Under the pieces are notes generated by a model that did not search any database, had not been told where the DNA came from, and saw only the letters and a list, made by a program, of their open reading frames with translations. 33,730 nt of DNA from Comamonadaceae bacterium (GTDB lineage Bacteria; Pseudomonadota; Gammaproteobacteria; Burkholderiales; Burkholderiaceae_C): positions 1-33,730 of the forward strand of contig CANFCG010000024.1 in assembly GCA_947445115.1 (NCBI GenBank), in the 5' to 3' direction. A program made the position numbers and the translations under genes. Below, in pieces: positions 7,540 to 16,324 of the stretch. Within the stretch, counting starts at the first letter, position 1, and each line of letters begins with the position of its first letter.

Positions 7540-10524
7540 TTATTGACAAGCTTCGCAACCAGGATCATCAATCGCGCAGAACTTAATATCAGTCGCCGGG
7601 GACGTAGATAATTCCGCTTGTGAAGCCAGCGCTGCAGCCATTAATGCAGAAGGTGCGCCACTGGCCGAGGCCTTATTGGCTATGGCCTGCGGGGCAGCTG
7701 CTATTGTAGAAGTGCCCGAGCTAACTGAATTCATTTGCCCCGCGCGACCTGTCGATTTTTCAGCATGCGTGGCGCCCACTGTGCGCAAATAATAAGTTGT
7801 CTTGAGTCCACGAATCCATGCGAGCTTGTAAGTGTCATCTAATTTTTTACCCGATGCACCCGCCATATAAATATTAAGTGACTGAGCTTGGTCAATCCAT
7901 TTTTGGCGACGCGATCCTGCTTCAATTAACCACGCAGGTTCAACTTCAAACGCAGTTGCGTAGAGAGCCTTCAGATCCGCAGGCACACGATCAATAGGAC
8001 GCAGCGAACCATCGAAGTGTTTTAAATCCATCACCATCACATCATCCCAAAGCCCAAGACGCTTGAGGTCGCGCACCAAGTAGCTATTGATGATGGTAAA
8101 TTCGCCTGACAAATTAGATTTGACAGACAAGTTGCCAAAGCTTGGCTCAATTGATGCATCCACACCAATGATGTTGGAAATGGTTGCTGTCGGGGCAATC
8201 GCCACGCAATTTGAATTGCGCATCCCGTGCTCGGCAATTTTGGCGCGCAGTGATGTCCAGTCTAATTTTCTGGAGCGATCGACTTCAAAATAATTCGCGC
8301 CACGCTCCTTCGTCATCATGTCCAAACTGTCAATCGGCAAGATGCCCTTATCCCACAACGAACCCTTATAGCTAGCGTAACGTCCGCGCTCTTTCGCCAA
8401 GTCGCTGGATGCGCTATAAGCAAAGTAGCAAATCGCTTCCATCGACTCATCGGCGAATTGCACCGCATCATTAGACGCATAGGACATGCGCATTTCATAC
8501 AAACTGTCTTGGAAGCCCATCAAACCAAGGCCCACGGGGCGATGACGCATATTGGAGTCACGCGCCTTTTTGACGGCGTAGTAGTTGATGTCAATCACGT
8601 TATCCAGCATCCGCATGGCTGTGCCAATCGTGCGCTTGAGTTTGTCATGATCGAGCGTTTTAGATCCATCTCTATTTGTTTTGATGTGCTGCACCAAATT
8701 GACCGAGCCTAAATTGCAAACAGCCGTCTCAGTGTCGCTGGTATTGAGTGTGATCTCCGTACACAAGTTGCTGGAATGAACCACGCCAACATGTTGCTGC
8801 GGAGAGCGAATATTACACACATCTTTAAAGGTAATCCAAGGATGCCCTGTTTCAAACAACATCGTCAGCATCTTGCGCCACATATCGGTTGCTTGCAGCG
8901 TACGTGTCGGGCTAATCTTGCCGCTAGCCGCTTGCGCTTCATATTGCACGTAAGTTTGCTCAAAATCAATACCGTACTTATCGTGCAAATCTGGCGCATC
9001 AGACGGCGAAAATAACGTCCAGGTGCCTTTTTCCATCACCCGCTTCATAAACAGATCTGGAATCCAGTTTGCCGTATTCATATCATGCGTACGGCGGCGA
9101 TCATCGCCCGTGTTTTTGCGCAACTCCAAGAACTCTTCAATATCTAAGTGCCACGTCTCAAGGTAAGTGCAAACGGCCCCTTTGCGCTTACCGCCTTGAT
9201 TCACGGCCACGGCCGTGTCGTTAACGACTTTCAAAAATGGCACGACACCTTGGCTCTCGCCATTCGTGCCCTTAATATGCGAACCCAAAGCGCGGACTCG
9301 CGTCCAGTCATTACCGAGGCCGCCTGCAAATTTAGAGAGCAACGCGTTTTCTTTGATGAGTTCGTAAATGCCATCCAAATCATCAGGCACGGTGCTGAGG
9401 TAGCAACTAGACAATTGCGAGCGCTGCGTTCCGCTATTAAAGAGTGTGGGGGTGCTTGACATGAAGTTGAACGTCGATAGCACCTCGTAAAACTCAATCG
9501 CACGCTCTTCGCGATTGATTTCGTTCAGTGACAAGCCCATCGCCACGCGCATGAAAAACGCTTGTGGTAACTCGATACGTGTTTTGCGTACGTGCAAGAA
9601 ATAGCGGTCATACAGCGTTTGCAGTCCAAGGTAGTCAAAACGCATATCGCGCTCGGGCTTCAATGCAGCTCCGAGCTTTTGCAAGTCGAAGTGCATCATG
9701 CGCTCGTCTAGCAAATCGTTGTCCACTCCGCGCTTGATGAACTCAGGAAAGTACTCGGGATAGCGCTTGTCCATAGCAGACTGAAGCACCTCTTCACCCA
9801 AAATTTCTTTACGCATCGTGTGCAACAAGAGGCGCGACGTGGCGTAGGTGTAATCAGGTTCTTTTTCAATCAAGGTACGCGCGGCCATGATGGCAGCTTT
9901 GTACACCTCATCAATCGGCACACCGTCATACAGGTTGCGCAAGGTGGATGCCAAAATCGGATCTGGCTTCACGTCCGCATTCAAATTCGAGCACGACGTC
10001 TCAATCAATGTCGTCAATCCTTTCAAATCTAACGCCACACGATTACCGTTATCGGTCACATACATAGTTGACTCAGCCACAGCAGGCGCGGCTTCTTTTT
10101 GCGCGGCACGTTCTTGCGAACGCTTCTCACGATAAAGCACATAACTACGTGCAATTTCGTGATGACCACCGCGCATGAGACCCAGCTCCACTTGATCTTG
10201 AATGTCTTCAATATGGAAAGTACCGCCGCCTGGACGTGAACGCATCAGTGCCTTGATGATGTTCTCGGTCAGCGCATCGACTGTCTCCCGCACACTCGCC
10301 GACGCTGCGCCTTGCGTACCGTGTACCGCTAAAAACGCCTTCATCATGGCGATCGCAATTTTGCTTGGCTCGAACGGAACGACCGATCCATTACGCCGCA
10401 AAATTTGATAACCAGACCACGCTGCAGAGCGCGCCGTTTGCCCTCCAGATAATGAGGTTGAACTACCCACCGAATCGCTATCAGATTGGTTGGGCGCGTA
10501 AGCTTGAATGGTGTGACTTGTCAT
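7540..10524 (-). CDS. nrdA: Class Ia ribonucleoside-diphosphate reductase, alpha subunit
   Basis: A 994-residue catalytic subunit of ribonucleotide reductase. After a low-complexity N-terminus comes an ATP-cone (about residues 40-140, starting YQILRRNG) that senses ATP/dATP for overall activity control. The barrel follows, with the active-site NLCTEI block and the PTATISNIIG-type motif. The tail ends in DPGCEACQ, whose two cysteines (990 and 993) reload the active-site disulfide. It is longer than E. coli NrdA (761), which I recall as usual for betaproteobacteria. No good Shine-Dalgarno is seen before the ATG at 10524, and no better start lies downstream before the ATP-cone. Two NrdR-box-like sites lie upstream. 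Confidence 0.97.
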   Translation of the reverse strand: MTSHTIQAYAPNQSDSDSVGSSTSLSGGQTARSAAWSGYQILRRNGSVVPFEPSKIAIAMMKAFLAVHGTQGAASASVRETVDALTENIIKALMRSRPGGGTFHIEDIQDQVELGLMRGGHHEIARSYVLYREKRSQERAAQKEAAPAVAESTMYVTDNGNRVALDLKGLTTLIETSCSNLNADVKPDPILASTLRNLYDGVPIDEVYKAAIMAARTLIEKEPDYTYATSRLLLHTMRKEILGEEVLQSAMDKRYPEYFPEFIKRGVDNDLLDERMMHFDLQKLGAALKPERDMRFDYLGLQTLYDRYFLHVRKTRIELPQAFFMRVAMGLSLNEINREERAIEFYEVLSTFNFMSSTPTLFNSGTQRSQLSSCYLSTVPDDLDGIYELIKENALLSKFAGGLGNDWTRVRALGSHIKGTNGESQGVVPFLKVVNDTAVAVNQGGKRKGAVCTYLETWHLDIEEFLELRKNTGDDRRRTHDMNTANWIPDLFMKRVMEKGTWTLFSPSDAPDLHDKYGIDFEQTYVQYEAQAASGKISPTRTLQATDMWRKMLTMLFETGHPWITFKDVCNIRSPQQHVGVVHSSNLCTEITLNTSDTETAVCNLGSVNLVQHIKTNRDGSKTLDHDKLKRTIGTAMRMLDNVIDINYYAVKKARDSNMRHRPVGLGLMGFQDSLYEMRMSYASNDAVQFADESMEAICYFAYSASSDLAKERGRYASYKGSLWDKGILPIDSLDMMTKERGANYFEVDRSRKLDWTSLRAKIAEHGMRNSNCVAIAPTATISNIIGVDASIEPSFGNLSVKSNLSGEFTIINSYLVRDLKRLGLWDDVMVMDLKHFDGSLRPIDRVPADLKALYATAFEVEPAWLIEAGSRRQKWIDQAQSLNIYMAGASGKKLDDTYKLAWIRGLKTTYYLRTVGATHAEKSTGRAGQMNSVSSGTSTIAAAPQAIANKASASGAPSALMAAALASQAELSTSPATDIKFCAIDDPGCEACQ

Positions 10525-10545
10525 GATAAGTAGAAATAGAGATAA

Positions 10546-10602
10546 ACACTAGATATGGGCGAATAATACGCGATTTAGGCGAAAAAACACTATCCCTAGT
10601 GT
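10546..10602 (-). promoter_or_regulatory. Tandem NrdR-box-like operators upstream of nrdA
   Basis: ACACTATCCCTAGTGT (10587-10602) has perfect 6-bp arms matching the ends of the NrdR consensus ACACTATATATAGTGT. A second, weaker box ACACTAGATATGGGCG (10546-10561) keeps the left half and the ATAT core. Their starts are 41 bases apart, close to four helical turns, so both face the same side of DNA. A possible -10 TATTAT (minus strand, 10563-10568) lies between them. NrdR is known to repress ribonucleotide reductase genes when dATP is high; binding here is inferred. Confidence 0.75.
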
Positions 10603-10643
10603 ACAGCAGCCCCCGTATTTACCCTAGTTTTATTTCTAAAAAA

Positions 10644-11225
10644 TCAACCCAACTCACGTTTTAAACGAGACCAATCGAAGCCCGACCCTGGGTCATCCTT
10701 TCGCCCAGGCGCAATGTGCTCGTGCCCTACAAAATCAAGGCCATGGCAGATATGGCTTATCGCAGCATTTAAGCTCGAAAGGCTTTCATATTGGGCATCC
10801 TTAAAAATCTCACCCGGCACACCCTCTAACTCAATGCCGACCGAAAAATCATTGCAATTATTTTTTGTCACGCCAAGCTTATTGGTGTAGCTCGACTGCC
10901 CCGCATGCCATGCGCGATCCTGGCAGCTCACAAATTGCCACAGCGCACCTGTGCGCTCAATCAAAAAATGGCTGGATACTTTTTGATCGCGAATCGACTC
11001 GAAATAAGGGTGAGCATCCCAGTCGAGTTGATTAGTAAACAGCTGCTGCACATATCCGCCGCCATAGTCCGCTTCGGAAGCAGCGGGCGGCAAACTAATG
11101 GAATGAATGACCACCAAATCGATCAAGGTGCCTTCTGGTCTAACACCGAAATTGGGAGAATCTAATCGCCTTGCAAAACGATACCAGCCCCTATCCCATA
11201 AACCGTCTAGCCACAAGGCGTTCAT
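10644..11225 (-). CDS. ampD: 1,6-anhydro-N-acetylmuramyl-L-alanine amidase
   Basis: A 193-residue cytoplasmic zinc amidase that removes the stem peptide from anhydromuropeptides during peptidoglycan recycling. In species with AmpG/AmpR this also keeps beta-lactamase induction low. Zinc ligands fit His41 (VVIHSISLPP), His168 and Asp178 in VGHEHIAPGRKDDPG, with the family spacing of ten residues between the last two. There is no signal peptide, which supports AmpD rather than the exported AmiD-type amidases. The stop of the upstream PP0621-type gene follows directly at 11226, so the two genes abut on the minus strand. Confidence 0.95.
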   Translation of the reverse strand: MNALWLDGLWDRGWYRFARRLDSPNFGVRPEGTLIDLVVIHSISLPPAASEADYGGGYVQQLFTNQLDWDAHPYFESIRDQKVSSHFLIERTGALWQFVSCQDRAWHAGQSSYTNKLGVTKNNCNDFSVGIELEGVPGEIFKDAQYESLSSLNAAISHICHGLDFVGHEHIAPGRKDDPGSGFDWSRLKRELG

Positions 11226-11456
11226 TTAAGGTTCGGCTTTATGCAGGTGCGCTGCCGAACAATAACTGCCATGCTTGCCCTGCACGGCCTCGACTGTCGG
11301 AATTTGCACTGCGCACCAGCGGCAAGGCTGCATATCAATCACCTTAGTGCGCTGCTCTGCCGCCTTACGCTCTTTAACTGCTAACTTACGATTGCTACGC
11401 CAAATAAAAATAGCAGCCATCAAGATAACGAGGATAAGCAAGTATTTGGAGACCAT
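11226..11456 (-). CDS. PP0621-type small membrane protein with Cys/His motif
   Basis: A 76-residue protein starting MVSKYLLILVILMA, with one N-terminal membrane helix (about residues 3-19), a basic stretch and a C-terminal CRWC...SYCSAAHLH cluster that could bind a metal ion. It resembles the PP0621 family, which has no known function to my knowledge. The start at 11456 has GAG about 8 bases upstream; an ATG two codons earlier (11462) is possible, and the open frame beyond it is an accident of the neighbouring gene. It sits between the CcsA-like gene and ampD, all on the minus strand. Confidence 0.8.
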   Translation of the reverse strand: MVSKYLLILVILMAAIFIWRSNRKLAVKERKAAEQRTKVIDMQPCRWCAVQIPTVEAVQGKHGSYCSAAHLHKAEP

Positions 11457-11470
11457 AATCATTGCTCGCG

Positions 11471-12001
11471 TTAGACCGCGCCTCGCTTCAAAACGACTTG
11501 CAACACAAAGTGCGTGCCCACATAAGCCAAAAGCAAAAACGCGCTTCCAAAATGCACCATGCGCACCGCCTTCGTGCCGCGCCAACCTAAGTGGACACGC
11601 CCCACCACGAGTAGGGCAAAGCACAACCAAGCTAGCGCCGCAAAGATTGTTTTATGCTGAAGTTTGAATAAAAACCCAGAGCCGCCCGCCACACCGCCAA
11701 GTAGCAAACTGAGCGTGAGCAGCGCAAAGCCTGCGTAAACAAAAAGAAACATCCAATGCTCAAGTGTGAGCAAAGGTATGCGCGGCGCATCACCCAATTG
11801 ACCACGCAAACGGCGCTCTGTTTGCGTAAACAACCAAGCGCAAACAACTGCGGCAGCAAACATGGCATAAGCCGCAATCGCGCTGCTAATGTGGGCCAAG
11901 AGCCAAGGCGAATCAGCCGCCATACCCAAATGGGAAAGCGCCAACCACAAGCCAGCAGCAAAGAAAGCGATCAGTAGAATGCTAAGCAAAATCATGCTCA
12001 C
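11471..12001 (-). CDS. CcsA/YpjD-like inner membrane protein, short form
   Basis: A 176-residue polytopic membrane protein with about five hydrophobic segments. It matches the C-terminal two thirds of the cytochrome c assembly (CcsA/CcmC-like) domain seen in E. coli YpjD, also encoded beside ffh. The family signature around LLAHISSAIAAYAMF and GRVHLGWRGTKAVR is kept. The usual protein is about 260 residues; here roughly the first 85 are missing and only one helix (about 3-20) precedes the conserved part. The loss looks real: a TAA lies two codons before the GTG start at 12001, and ffh starts divergently 31 bases away. An ATG at 11995 is an alternative start. The exact role of this branch in haem or ion handling is not established. 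Confidence 0.82.
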   Translation of the reverse strand: MSMILLSILLIAFFAAGLWLALSHLGMAADSPWLLAHISSAIAAYAMFAAAVVCAWLFTQTERRLRGQLGDAPRIPLLTLEHWMFLFVYAGFALLTLSLLLGGVAGGSGFLFKLQHKTIFAALAWLCFALLVVGRVHLGWRGTKAVRMVHFGSAFLLLAYVGTHFVLQVVLKRGAV

Positions 12002-12032
12002 AGTTTAGTTTAAAAACATCCCCTCTCGCTCT

Positions 12033-13436
12033 ATGGCCTCCCTACTTTCTGACAAACTCTCCGCTCTCACCAAACGCCTGCGCGGTGAAGCACGTATTAC
12101 CGAATCCAACGTCGCCGACATGCTGCGCGAAGTACGCATGGCGCTGCTCGAGGCCGACGTTGCGCTGCCCGTGGTGCGCGACTTTGTGGCGCGCATCAAA
12201 GAGAAGGCGCTCGGGCAAGAGGTCGTCGGCTCACTCACCCCAGGCCAAGCCTTGGTGGGTGTGGTCAATCAAGAATTAGTGGCGACGATGGGGCTGGGCA
12301 TATCGGACATCAACTTGCACGCGCAGCCACCTGCTGTGATTTTGATGGCAGGTTTGCAAGGTGCAGGTAAAACCACCACCACTGCCAAGCTCGCCAAGCA
12401 CCTCATTGAGAAGCGCAAAAAGAAAGTGCTCACCGTCAGCGGCGACGTGTATCGCCCTGCCGCGATTGAACAATTGAAGACTGTCACCGCGCAAGCTGGC
12501 GCCGAGTGGTTTCCATCTGACCCTTCGCAAAAGCCTGTGGATATTGCTTTGGCGGCCATCGACTACGCCAAAAAGCATTACTTTGATGTGCTTTTAATTG
12601 ACACCGCCGGCCGCACGGGTGTTGACGAGCAGTTGATGAACGAAATCCGCGACCTGCACAAAGCCGCCAATCCCGTCGAGACGCTTTTTGTCGTCGATGC
12701 CATGCAAGGCCAAGACGCGGCGAACGTGGCGAAGGCCTTTGGCGATGCGCTGCCACTCACCGGCATCATCCTCACCAAAACAGACGGCGACTCACGCGGC
12801 GGCGCGGCGCTATCGGTGCGGCAAATCACGGGCGTGCCGATTAAGTTTGCGGGTGTCAGCGAAAAAATTGATGGCTTAGAAGTGTTCGATGCCGAGCGCT
12901 TTGCAGGGCGTATCTTAGGCATGGGCGACATCGTCGCGCTAGTCGAGCAAATCACCAGCGGCGTGGACGTAGCGGCAGCGCAAAAAATGGCAGCCAAAAT
13001 GAAGAGCGGCGCGAGTTTTGACCTTGAGGACTTCCTCGGTCAGATCCAGCAAATGCGTTCCATGGGCGGCCTGCAAAGCATCATGGACAAGCTGCCTGGG
13101 CAAATGGCGGCAAAAGCCAAAGGGCAAGACCTAGACAAAGCCGACCGCGACATCCTCAAAAAGCAAGGCATCATCCACAGCATGACGCTGCAAGAGCGCC
13201 GCAAACCCGAAATCATCAAAGCCACACGCAAGCGTCGCATCGCTGCAGGGGCTGGTGTGCAGGTTCAAGAAGTCAACCGCATGCTCAACGAGTTCGAGCA
13301 AATGCAAACCATGATGAAAAAGATGAAGGGCTCAGGGATGATGAAGATGATGCAAAAAATGGGAGCGATGGGTAAAGGTGGCATGCCTCCAGGTATGCCG
13401 GGCATGGGCGGAATGAAGTTTCCGGGAATGCGCTAA
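12033..13436 (+). CDS. ffh: Signal recognition particle protein Ffh (SRP54)
   Basis: A 467-residue GTPase that binds 4.5S RNA and signal sequences emerging from the ribosome and delivers membrane proteins to FtsY. The N domain (about 1-95) is followed by the G domain, with GLQGAGKTTTTAKL (107-120), DTAGR and TKTDGD, and then the methionine-rich M domain with its RNA-binding helices. The tail is especially rich in Met, Gly and Pro (from about 425). Length is normal. It is transcribed divergently from the CcsA-like gene with only 31 bases between the start codons, so its promoter must be compact or overlap that gene. No clear Shine-Dalgarno precedes the ATG. Confidence 0.98.
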   Translation: MASLLSDKLSALTKRLRGEARITESNVADMLREVRMALLEADVALPVVRDFVARIKEKALGQEVVGSLTPGQALVGVVNQELVATMGLGISDINLHAQPPAVILMAGLQGAGKTTTTAKLAKHLIEKRKKKVLTVSGDVYRPAAIEQLKTVTAQAGAEWFPSDPSQKPVDIALAAIDYAKKHYFDVLLIDTAGRTGVDEQLMNEIRDLHKAANPVETLFVVDAMQGQDAANVAKAFGDALPLTGIILTKTDGDSRGGAALSVRQITGVPIKFAGVSEKIDGLEVFDAERFAGRILGMGDIVALVEQITSGVDVAAAQKMAAKMKSGASFDLEDFLGQIQQMRSMGGLQSIMDKLPGQMAAKAKGQDLDKADRDILKKQGIIHSMTLQERRKPEIIKATRKRRIAAGAGVQVQEVNRMLNEFEQMQTMMKKMKGSGMMKMMQKMGAMGKGGMPPGMPGMGGMKFPGMR

Positions 13437-13465
13437 GGCTAAGCGCACCCTTCTACACCGCCGAG

Positions 13466-13849
13466 TTATTCCCGCTCAATCAACTCAATCTTGTAGCCAT
13501 CAGGATCAGCCACAAACGCGATGTTGGTTGTGCCGCCTTTCACGGGGCCTGGCTCTCTGGTGATGTTGCCGCCCGCTGCTCGAATCGTATCGCAAGCCTT
13601 ATGGACACTGGGCACGCCAAGGGCGATATGTCCGTAAGCCGTACCTAACTCATAGCTTTCTACACCGTAGTTGTAGGTCAGCTCTAACTCCGCGTGATCG
13701 GGATTTGTGCCGTAGCCCACAAACGCCAGCGAATATTTTTGCTCGGGTCTATCGGTCGTGCGAAGCAAGGTCATGCCGAGGCATTCGGTATAAAACTTGA
13801 TCGATCGCTCTAAATTGCCAACGCGCACCATGGTGTGAAGTAATCGCAT
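13466..13849 (-). CDS. gloA: Lactoylglutathione lyase (glyoxalase I)
   Basis: A 127-residue cytoplasmic enzyme that converts the methylglyoxal-glutathione hemithioacetal to S-lactoylglutathione. All four metal ligands of the Ni-dependent bacterial class are in the expected places: His5, Glu56, His74 and Glu122. AAGGA lies 5 bases before the ATG. It is convergent with ffh (29 bases between stops, no hairpin terminator seen) and lies 12 bases downstream of the thioesterase gene. Confidence 0.97.
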   Translation of the reverse strand: MRLLHTMVRVGNLERSIKFYTECLGMTLLRTTDRPEQKYSLAFVGYGTNPDHAELELTYNYGVESYELGTAYGHIALGVPSVHKACDTIRAAGGNITREPGPVKGGTTNIAFVADPDGYKIELIERE

Positions 13850-13861
13850 AAAAATCCTTGG

Positions 13862-14422
13862 TTATTTTTGAATTCCCGCCTGCGCGGGAATGACAGGGGG
13901 CATATCAAACAAGAAGCACGTCGTCGTACCGTGGGCATAAATTTTTCCGTCCGCGTCCACGATGCGGCCTTCCGCCGTCGCCATTTGGCGACCCGCGTGC
14001 ACGACCTTGCCAATCGTACGATAGACCCCGCCCACCTTGGCTCCGCGCACAATATTCACGCTGTACTCTGCCGTCGTAAAGCCACGTCCTGCGGGCACAA
14101 TCGTGTGCACTGCGCAGCCCATGGCAGAGTCAAGCAATGTGCCGTACCAACCACCGTGCACCGTGCCCATGGGGTTTAAAAAATTGGCCTGCGGCGAACC
14201 TTGAAACACGATTTCGCCCAGCGCCACACTCACAGGCGAGTAATCAAGCGTTCTGCCCACACTGGCGTAGGGCAACTTGCCGAGCAAAATTCCTTGAAAA
14301 ATCTCGAAGCCGCTCAAATGCGCCACTTGCTCACGCATTGCCACACCTGCCGTTGCGCCGCCTGCCAGCATTTGCGCCTTAACGATTTCGGCTTCTTCGA
14401 TCCACTCTTGTGTTGTTGCCAT
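13862..14422 (-). CDS. PaaI/YdiI-type hotdog-fold thioesterase
   Basis: A 186-residue hotdog-fold protein with the family catalytic region NPMGTVHGGWYGTLLDSAMG (Asn83, His89, Asp98), suggesting hydrolysis of an acyl-CoA; the substrate is unknown. An N-terminal extension of about 55 residues is longer than in minimal PaaI proteins. The last 12 residues (PPVIPAQAGIQK) are encoded by a REP-like palindrome, so the native end of the protein was probably near Asp173-Met174. It lies between recQ (27 bases away) and gloA (12 bases away), on the same strand as both. Confidence 0.88.
   Translation of the reverse strand: MATTQEWIEEAEIVKAQMLAGGATAGVAMREQVAHLSGFEIFQGILLGKLPYASVGRTLDYSPVSVALGEIVFQGSPQANFLNPMGTVHGGWYGTLLDSAMGCAVHTIVPAGRGFTTAEYSVNIVRGAKVGGVYRTIGKVVHAGRQMATAEGRIVDADGKIYAHGTTTCFLFDMPPVIPAQAGIQK
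13870..13895. repeat. REP-like palindrome (ATTCCCGC...GCGGGAAT)
   Basis: ATTCCCGC (13872-13879) and GCGGGAAT (13884-13891) pair perfectly around CTGC, with the flanking GACAGG typical of the dispersed repeat found in many proteobacteria, recognisable when translated as VIPAQAGIQ. It overlaps the 3' end of the thioesterase gene and lies just upstream of gloA. Confidence 0.85.
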
Positions 14423-14449
14423 AAAAACTTTCTAAATTTATCTAATCTA

Positions 14450-16324
14450 CTAAAGCGTAGTTTTTACCACGCGTAAAACTTCCTCGCCATAGGCCTCTAG
14501 CTTCTTAGCACCAATGCCGCTGACGCTCGATAACTCAGATGTACTCGTCGGATTGAGCAGCGCAATAGAACGAAGCGTGCTGTCGTGAAAAATCACAAAC
14601 GCGGGCAGGTTGTGATGACTAGCCACTTCTGCTCGCCAAGCCTTCAGTGAAACAAGACGTTCCTGCGAAGCCATATCCATTGGGCTTTGTGAGGCATCAT
14701 CCTTCGCAAGCCTTGCCCCGCTTGGCGTCCGAGCACGCACTGGTTTCACAGACTGCCGAAGCAGCACAGGCACTTCGCCCTTCAAAACCGCACGCGAACC
14801 TGTCGTCAAATGCAACGTATTAAAGCTTTCGGCATCCACGCAGAGCGCGTCCGTTGCAATCAGTTGGCGCAGCACCGCACGCAGTTGCAGCTCCGAGTTC
14901 TCCGCGCACAGCCCAAATGTACTGATGCGTTCGTGCCCATACTGCGCCGTTCTATCGGTTGCTTTGCCGCGCACGATGTCCATCAAATGCCCTGCGCCAA
15001 AGTGCAAGCTGCTTTGCTGCTCTACGCGGTAGATGGTGGATAAGAGCTTGCGCGCGACCTCGGTGCCATCCCAAATATCAGGCGGACTCATGCAGTTATC
15101 ACAAGCACCGCACGTCAAGCGAGCTTGCCCATCGGGTGCGTAGGTCTCGTCAAAGTATGCCAAGAGCCGCACGCGGCGGCAATCGGTCGCCTCGGCAAGT
15201 CCGAGCAGCGCATCCAACTTGCCGCGCATCACGCGCTTAAAGTCATCATGCGCGGGACTCTCATCAATCATGCGGCGCTGGTTCACCACGTCTTGTAGGC
15301 CGTAGCACATCCACGCATTCGAGAGCGCACCATCACGCCCCGCCCTACCCGTTTCTTGGTAATAGCCCTCGATATTTTTGGGCATATCGAGATGCGCCAC
15401 AAAGCGCACATCAGGCTTGTCAATGCCCATGCCAAATGCAATGGTGGCGACCATAATCCAGCCCCCTTGATCACTATCTGCGCGTAAAAACTTATCTTGA
15501 TTAGCAAGGCGTACATCAGCGGGAAGCCCCGCGTGGTATGGCATAGCTCGGATCCCCTCTTTATTCAGGCGCTCCGCCACTTCTTCAACACGTTTGCGCG
15601 ATTGGCAATAGACGATGCCGCAATCGCCTTCGTGGGTGTCCGAGATAAAACGCAGCAATTGCGAAACCGCCTCTTGTTTTTCAACAATTTTGTAATGGAT
15701 ATTCGAGCGATCAAAACTACTGACAAATTGCGCGGCATTCTCAAGTTGCAAGCCTTGCACAATATCCGCCCGAGTGAGGCTATCTGCAGTTGCGGTGAGC
15801 GCCATGCGCGGCACGGTTGGGTAGCGCTCGTGCAAAACAGATAGCAGCTGATACTCAGGCCGAAAATCGTGTCCCCACTGGCTGACGCAATGCGCTTCGT
15901 CGATGGCAAAGAGACTCAGCTTGCCACGCGAGTAAAGCGAATCCATGAGCGCCAAAAAGCGCGGTGAGGTCACGCGCTCGGGCGCAGCGTAGAGCAGCGT
16001 GATCTCACCGCGCAAGAGACGCTGCTCAATCGCGGCCGCTTCTTCAAACGATTGACTAGAGTTCAAAAATTCGGCGGCCACGCCCGCCTCGTGCAGCGCG
16101 CCCACTTGGTCGTGCATCAGCGCAATCAGAGGCGAGACAACGACCGCTACGCCATGTCCGGCTTGACTTCGCGCGATGGCAGGAATTTGAAAGCACAGCG
16201 ATTTTCCACCGCCCGTGGGCATAAGCACCAGTGCATCGCCACCTGCAATCACATGCGAAACAATGGCTTCTTGCGGCCCACGGAAAGCGTCGTAGCCAAA
16301 AACCTCGCGCAGAATGCGTTTCAT
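14450..16324 (-). CDS. recQ: ATP-dependent DNA helicase RecQ
   Basis: A 624-residue 3'-5' helicase acting in recombination and replication-fork repair. The helicase core shows MPTGGGKS (Walker A, Lys41), DEAH (142-145) and later QETGRAGRDG (motif VI). The RQC zinc-binding part is visible as CRRVRLLAYF...CGACDNC, and an HRDC domain ends the protein (about 550-624). Length is normal for bacterial RecQ. Its ATG overlaps the dsbB stop as ATGA (16321-16324), so it is translationally coupled to dsbB. Confidence 0.97.
   Translation of the reverse strand: MKRILREVFGYDAFRGPQEAIVSHVIAGGDALVLMPTGGGKSLCFQIPAIARSQAGHGVAVVVSPLIALMHDQVGALHEAGVAAEFLNSSQSFEEAAAIEQRLLRGEITLLYAAPERVTSPRFLALMDSLYSRGKLSLFAIDEAHCVSQWGHDFRPEYQLLSVLHERYPTVPRMALTATADSLTRADIVQGLQLENAAQFVSSFDRSNIHYKIVEKQEAVSQLLRFISDTHEGDCGIVYCQSRKRVEEVAERLNKEGIRAMPYHAGLPADVRLANQDKFLRADSDQGGWIMVATIAFGMGIDKPDVRFVAHLDMPKNIEGYYQETGRAGRDGALSNAWMCYGLQDVVNQRRMIDESPAHDDFKRVMRGKLDALLGLAEATDCRRVRLLAYFDETYAPDGQARLTCGACDNCMSPPDIWDGTEVARKLLSTIYRVEQQSSLHFGAGHLMDIVRGKATDRTAQYGHERISTFGLCAENSELQLRAVLRQLIATDALCVDAESFNTLHLTTGSRAVLKGEVPVLLRQSVKPVRARTPSGARLAKDDASQSPMDMASQERLVSLKAWRAEVASHHNLPAFVIFHDSTLRSIALLNPTSTSELSSVSGIGAKKLEAYGEEVLRVVKTTL

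Noticed and set aside
11457-11630. N-terminal extension of the PP0621-type protein by about 58 residues
   Set aside because: It overlaps the CcsA-like gene in another frame, reads as an Arg/Cys-rich shadow and lacks a ribosome site. The membrane helix of the real protein begins at 11456.
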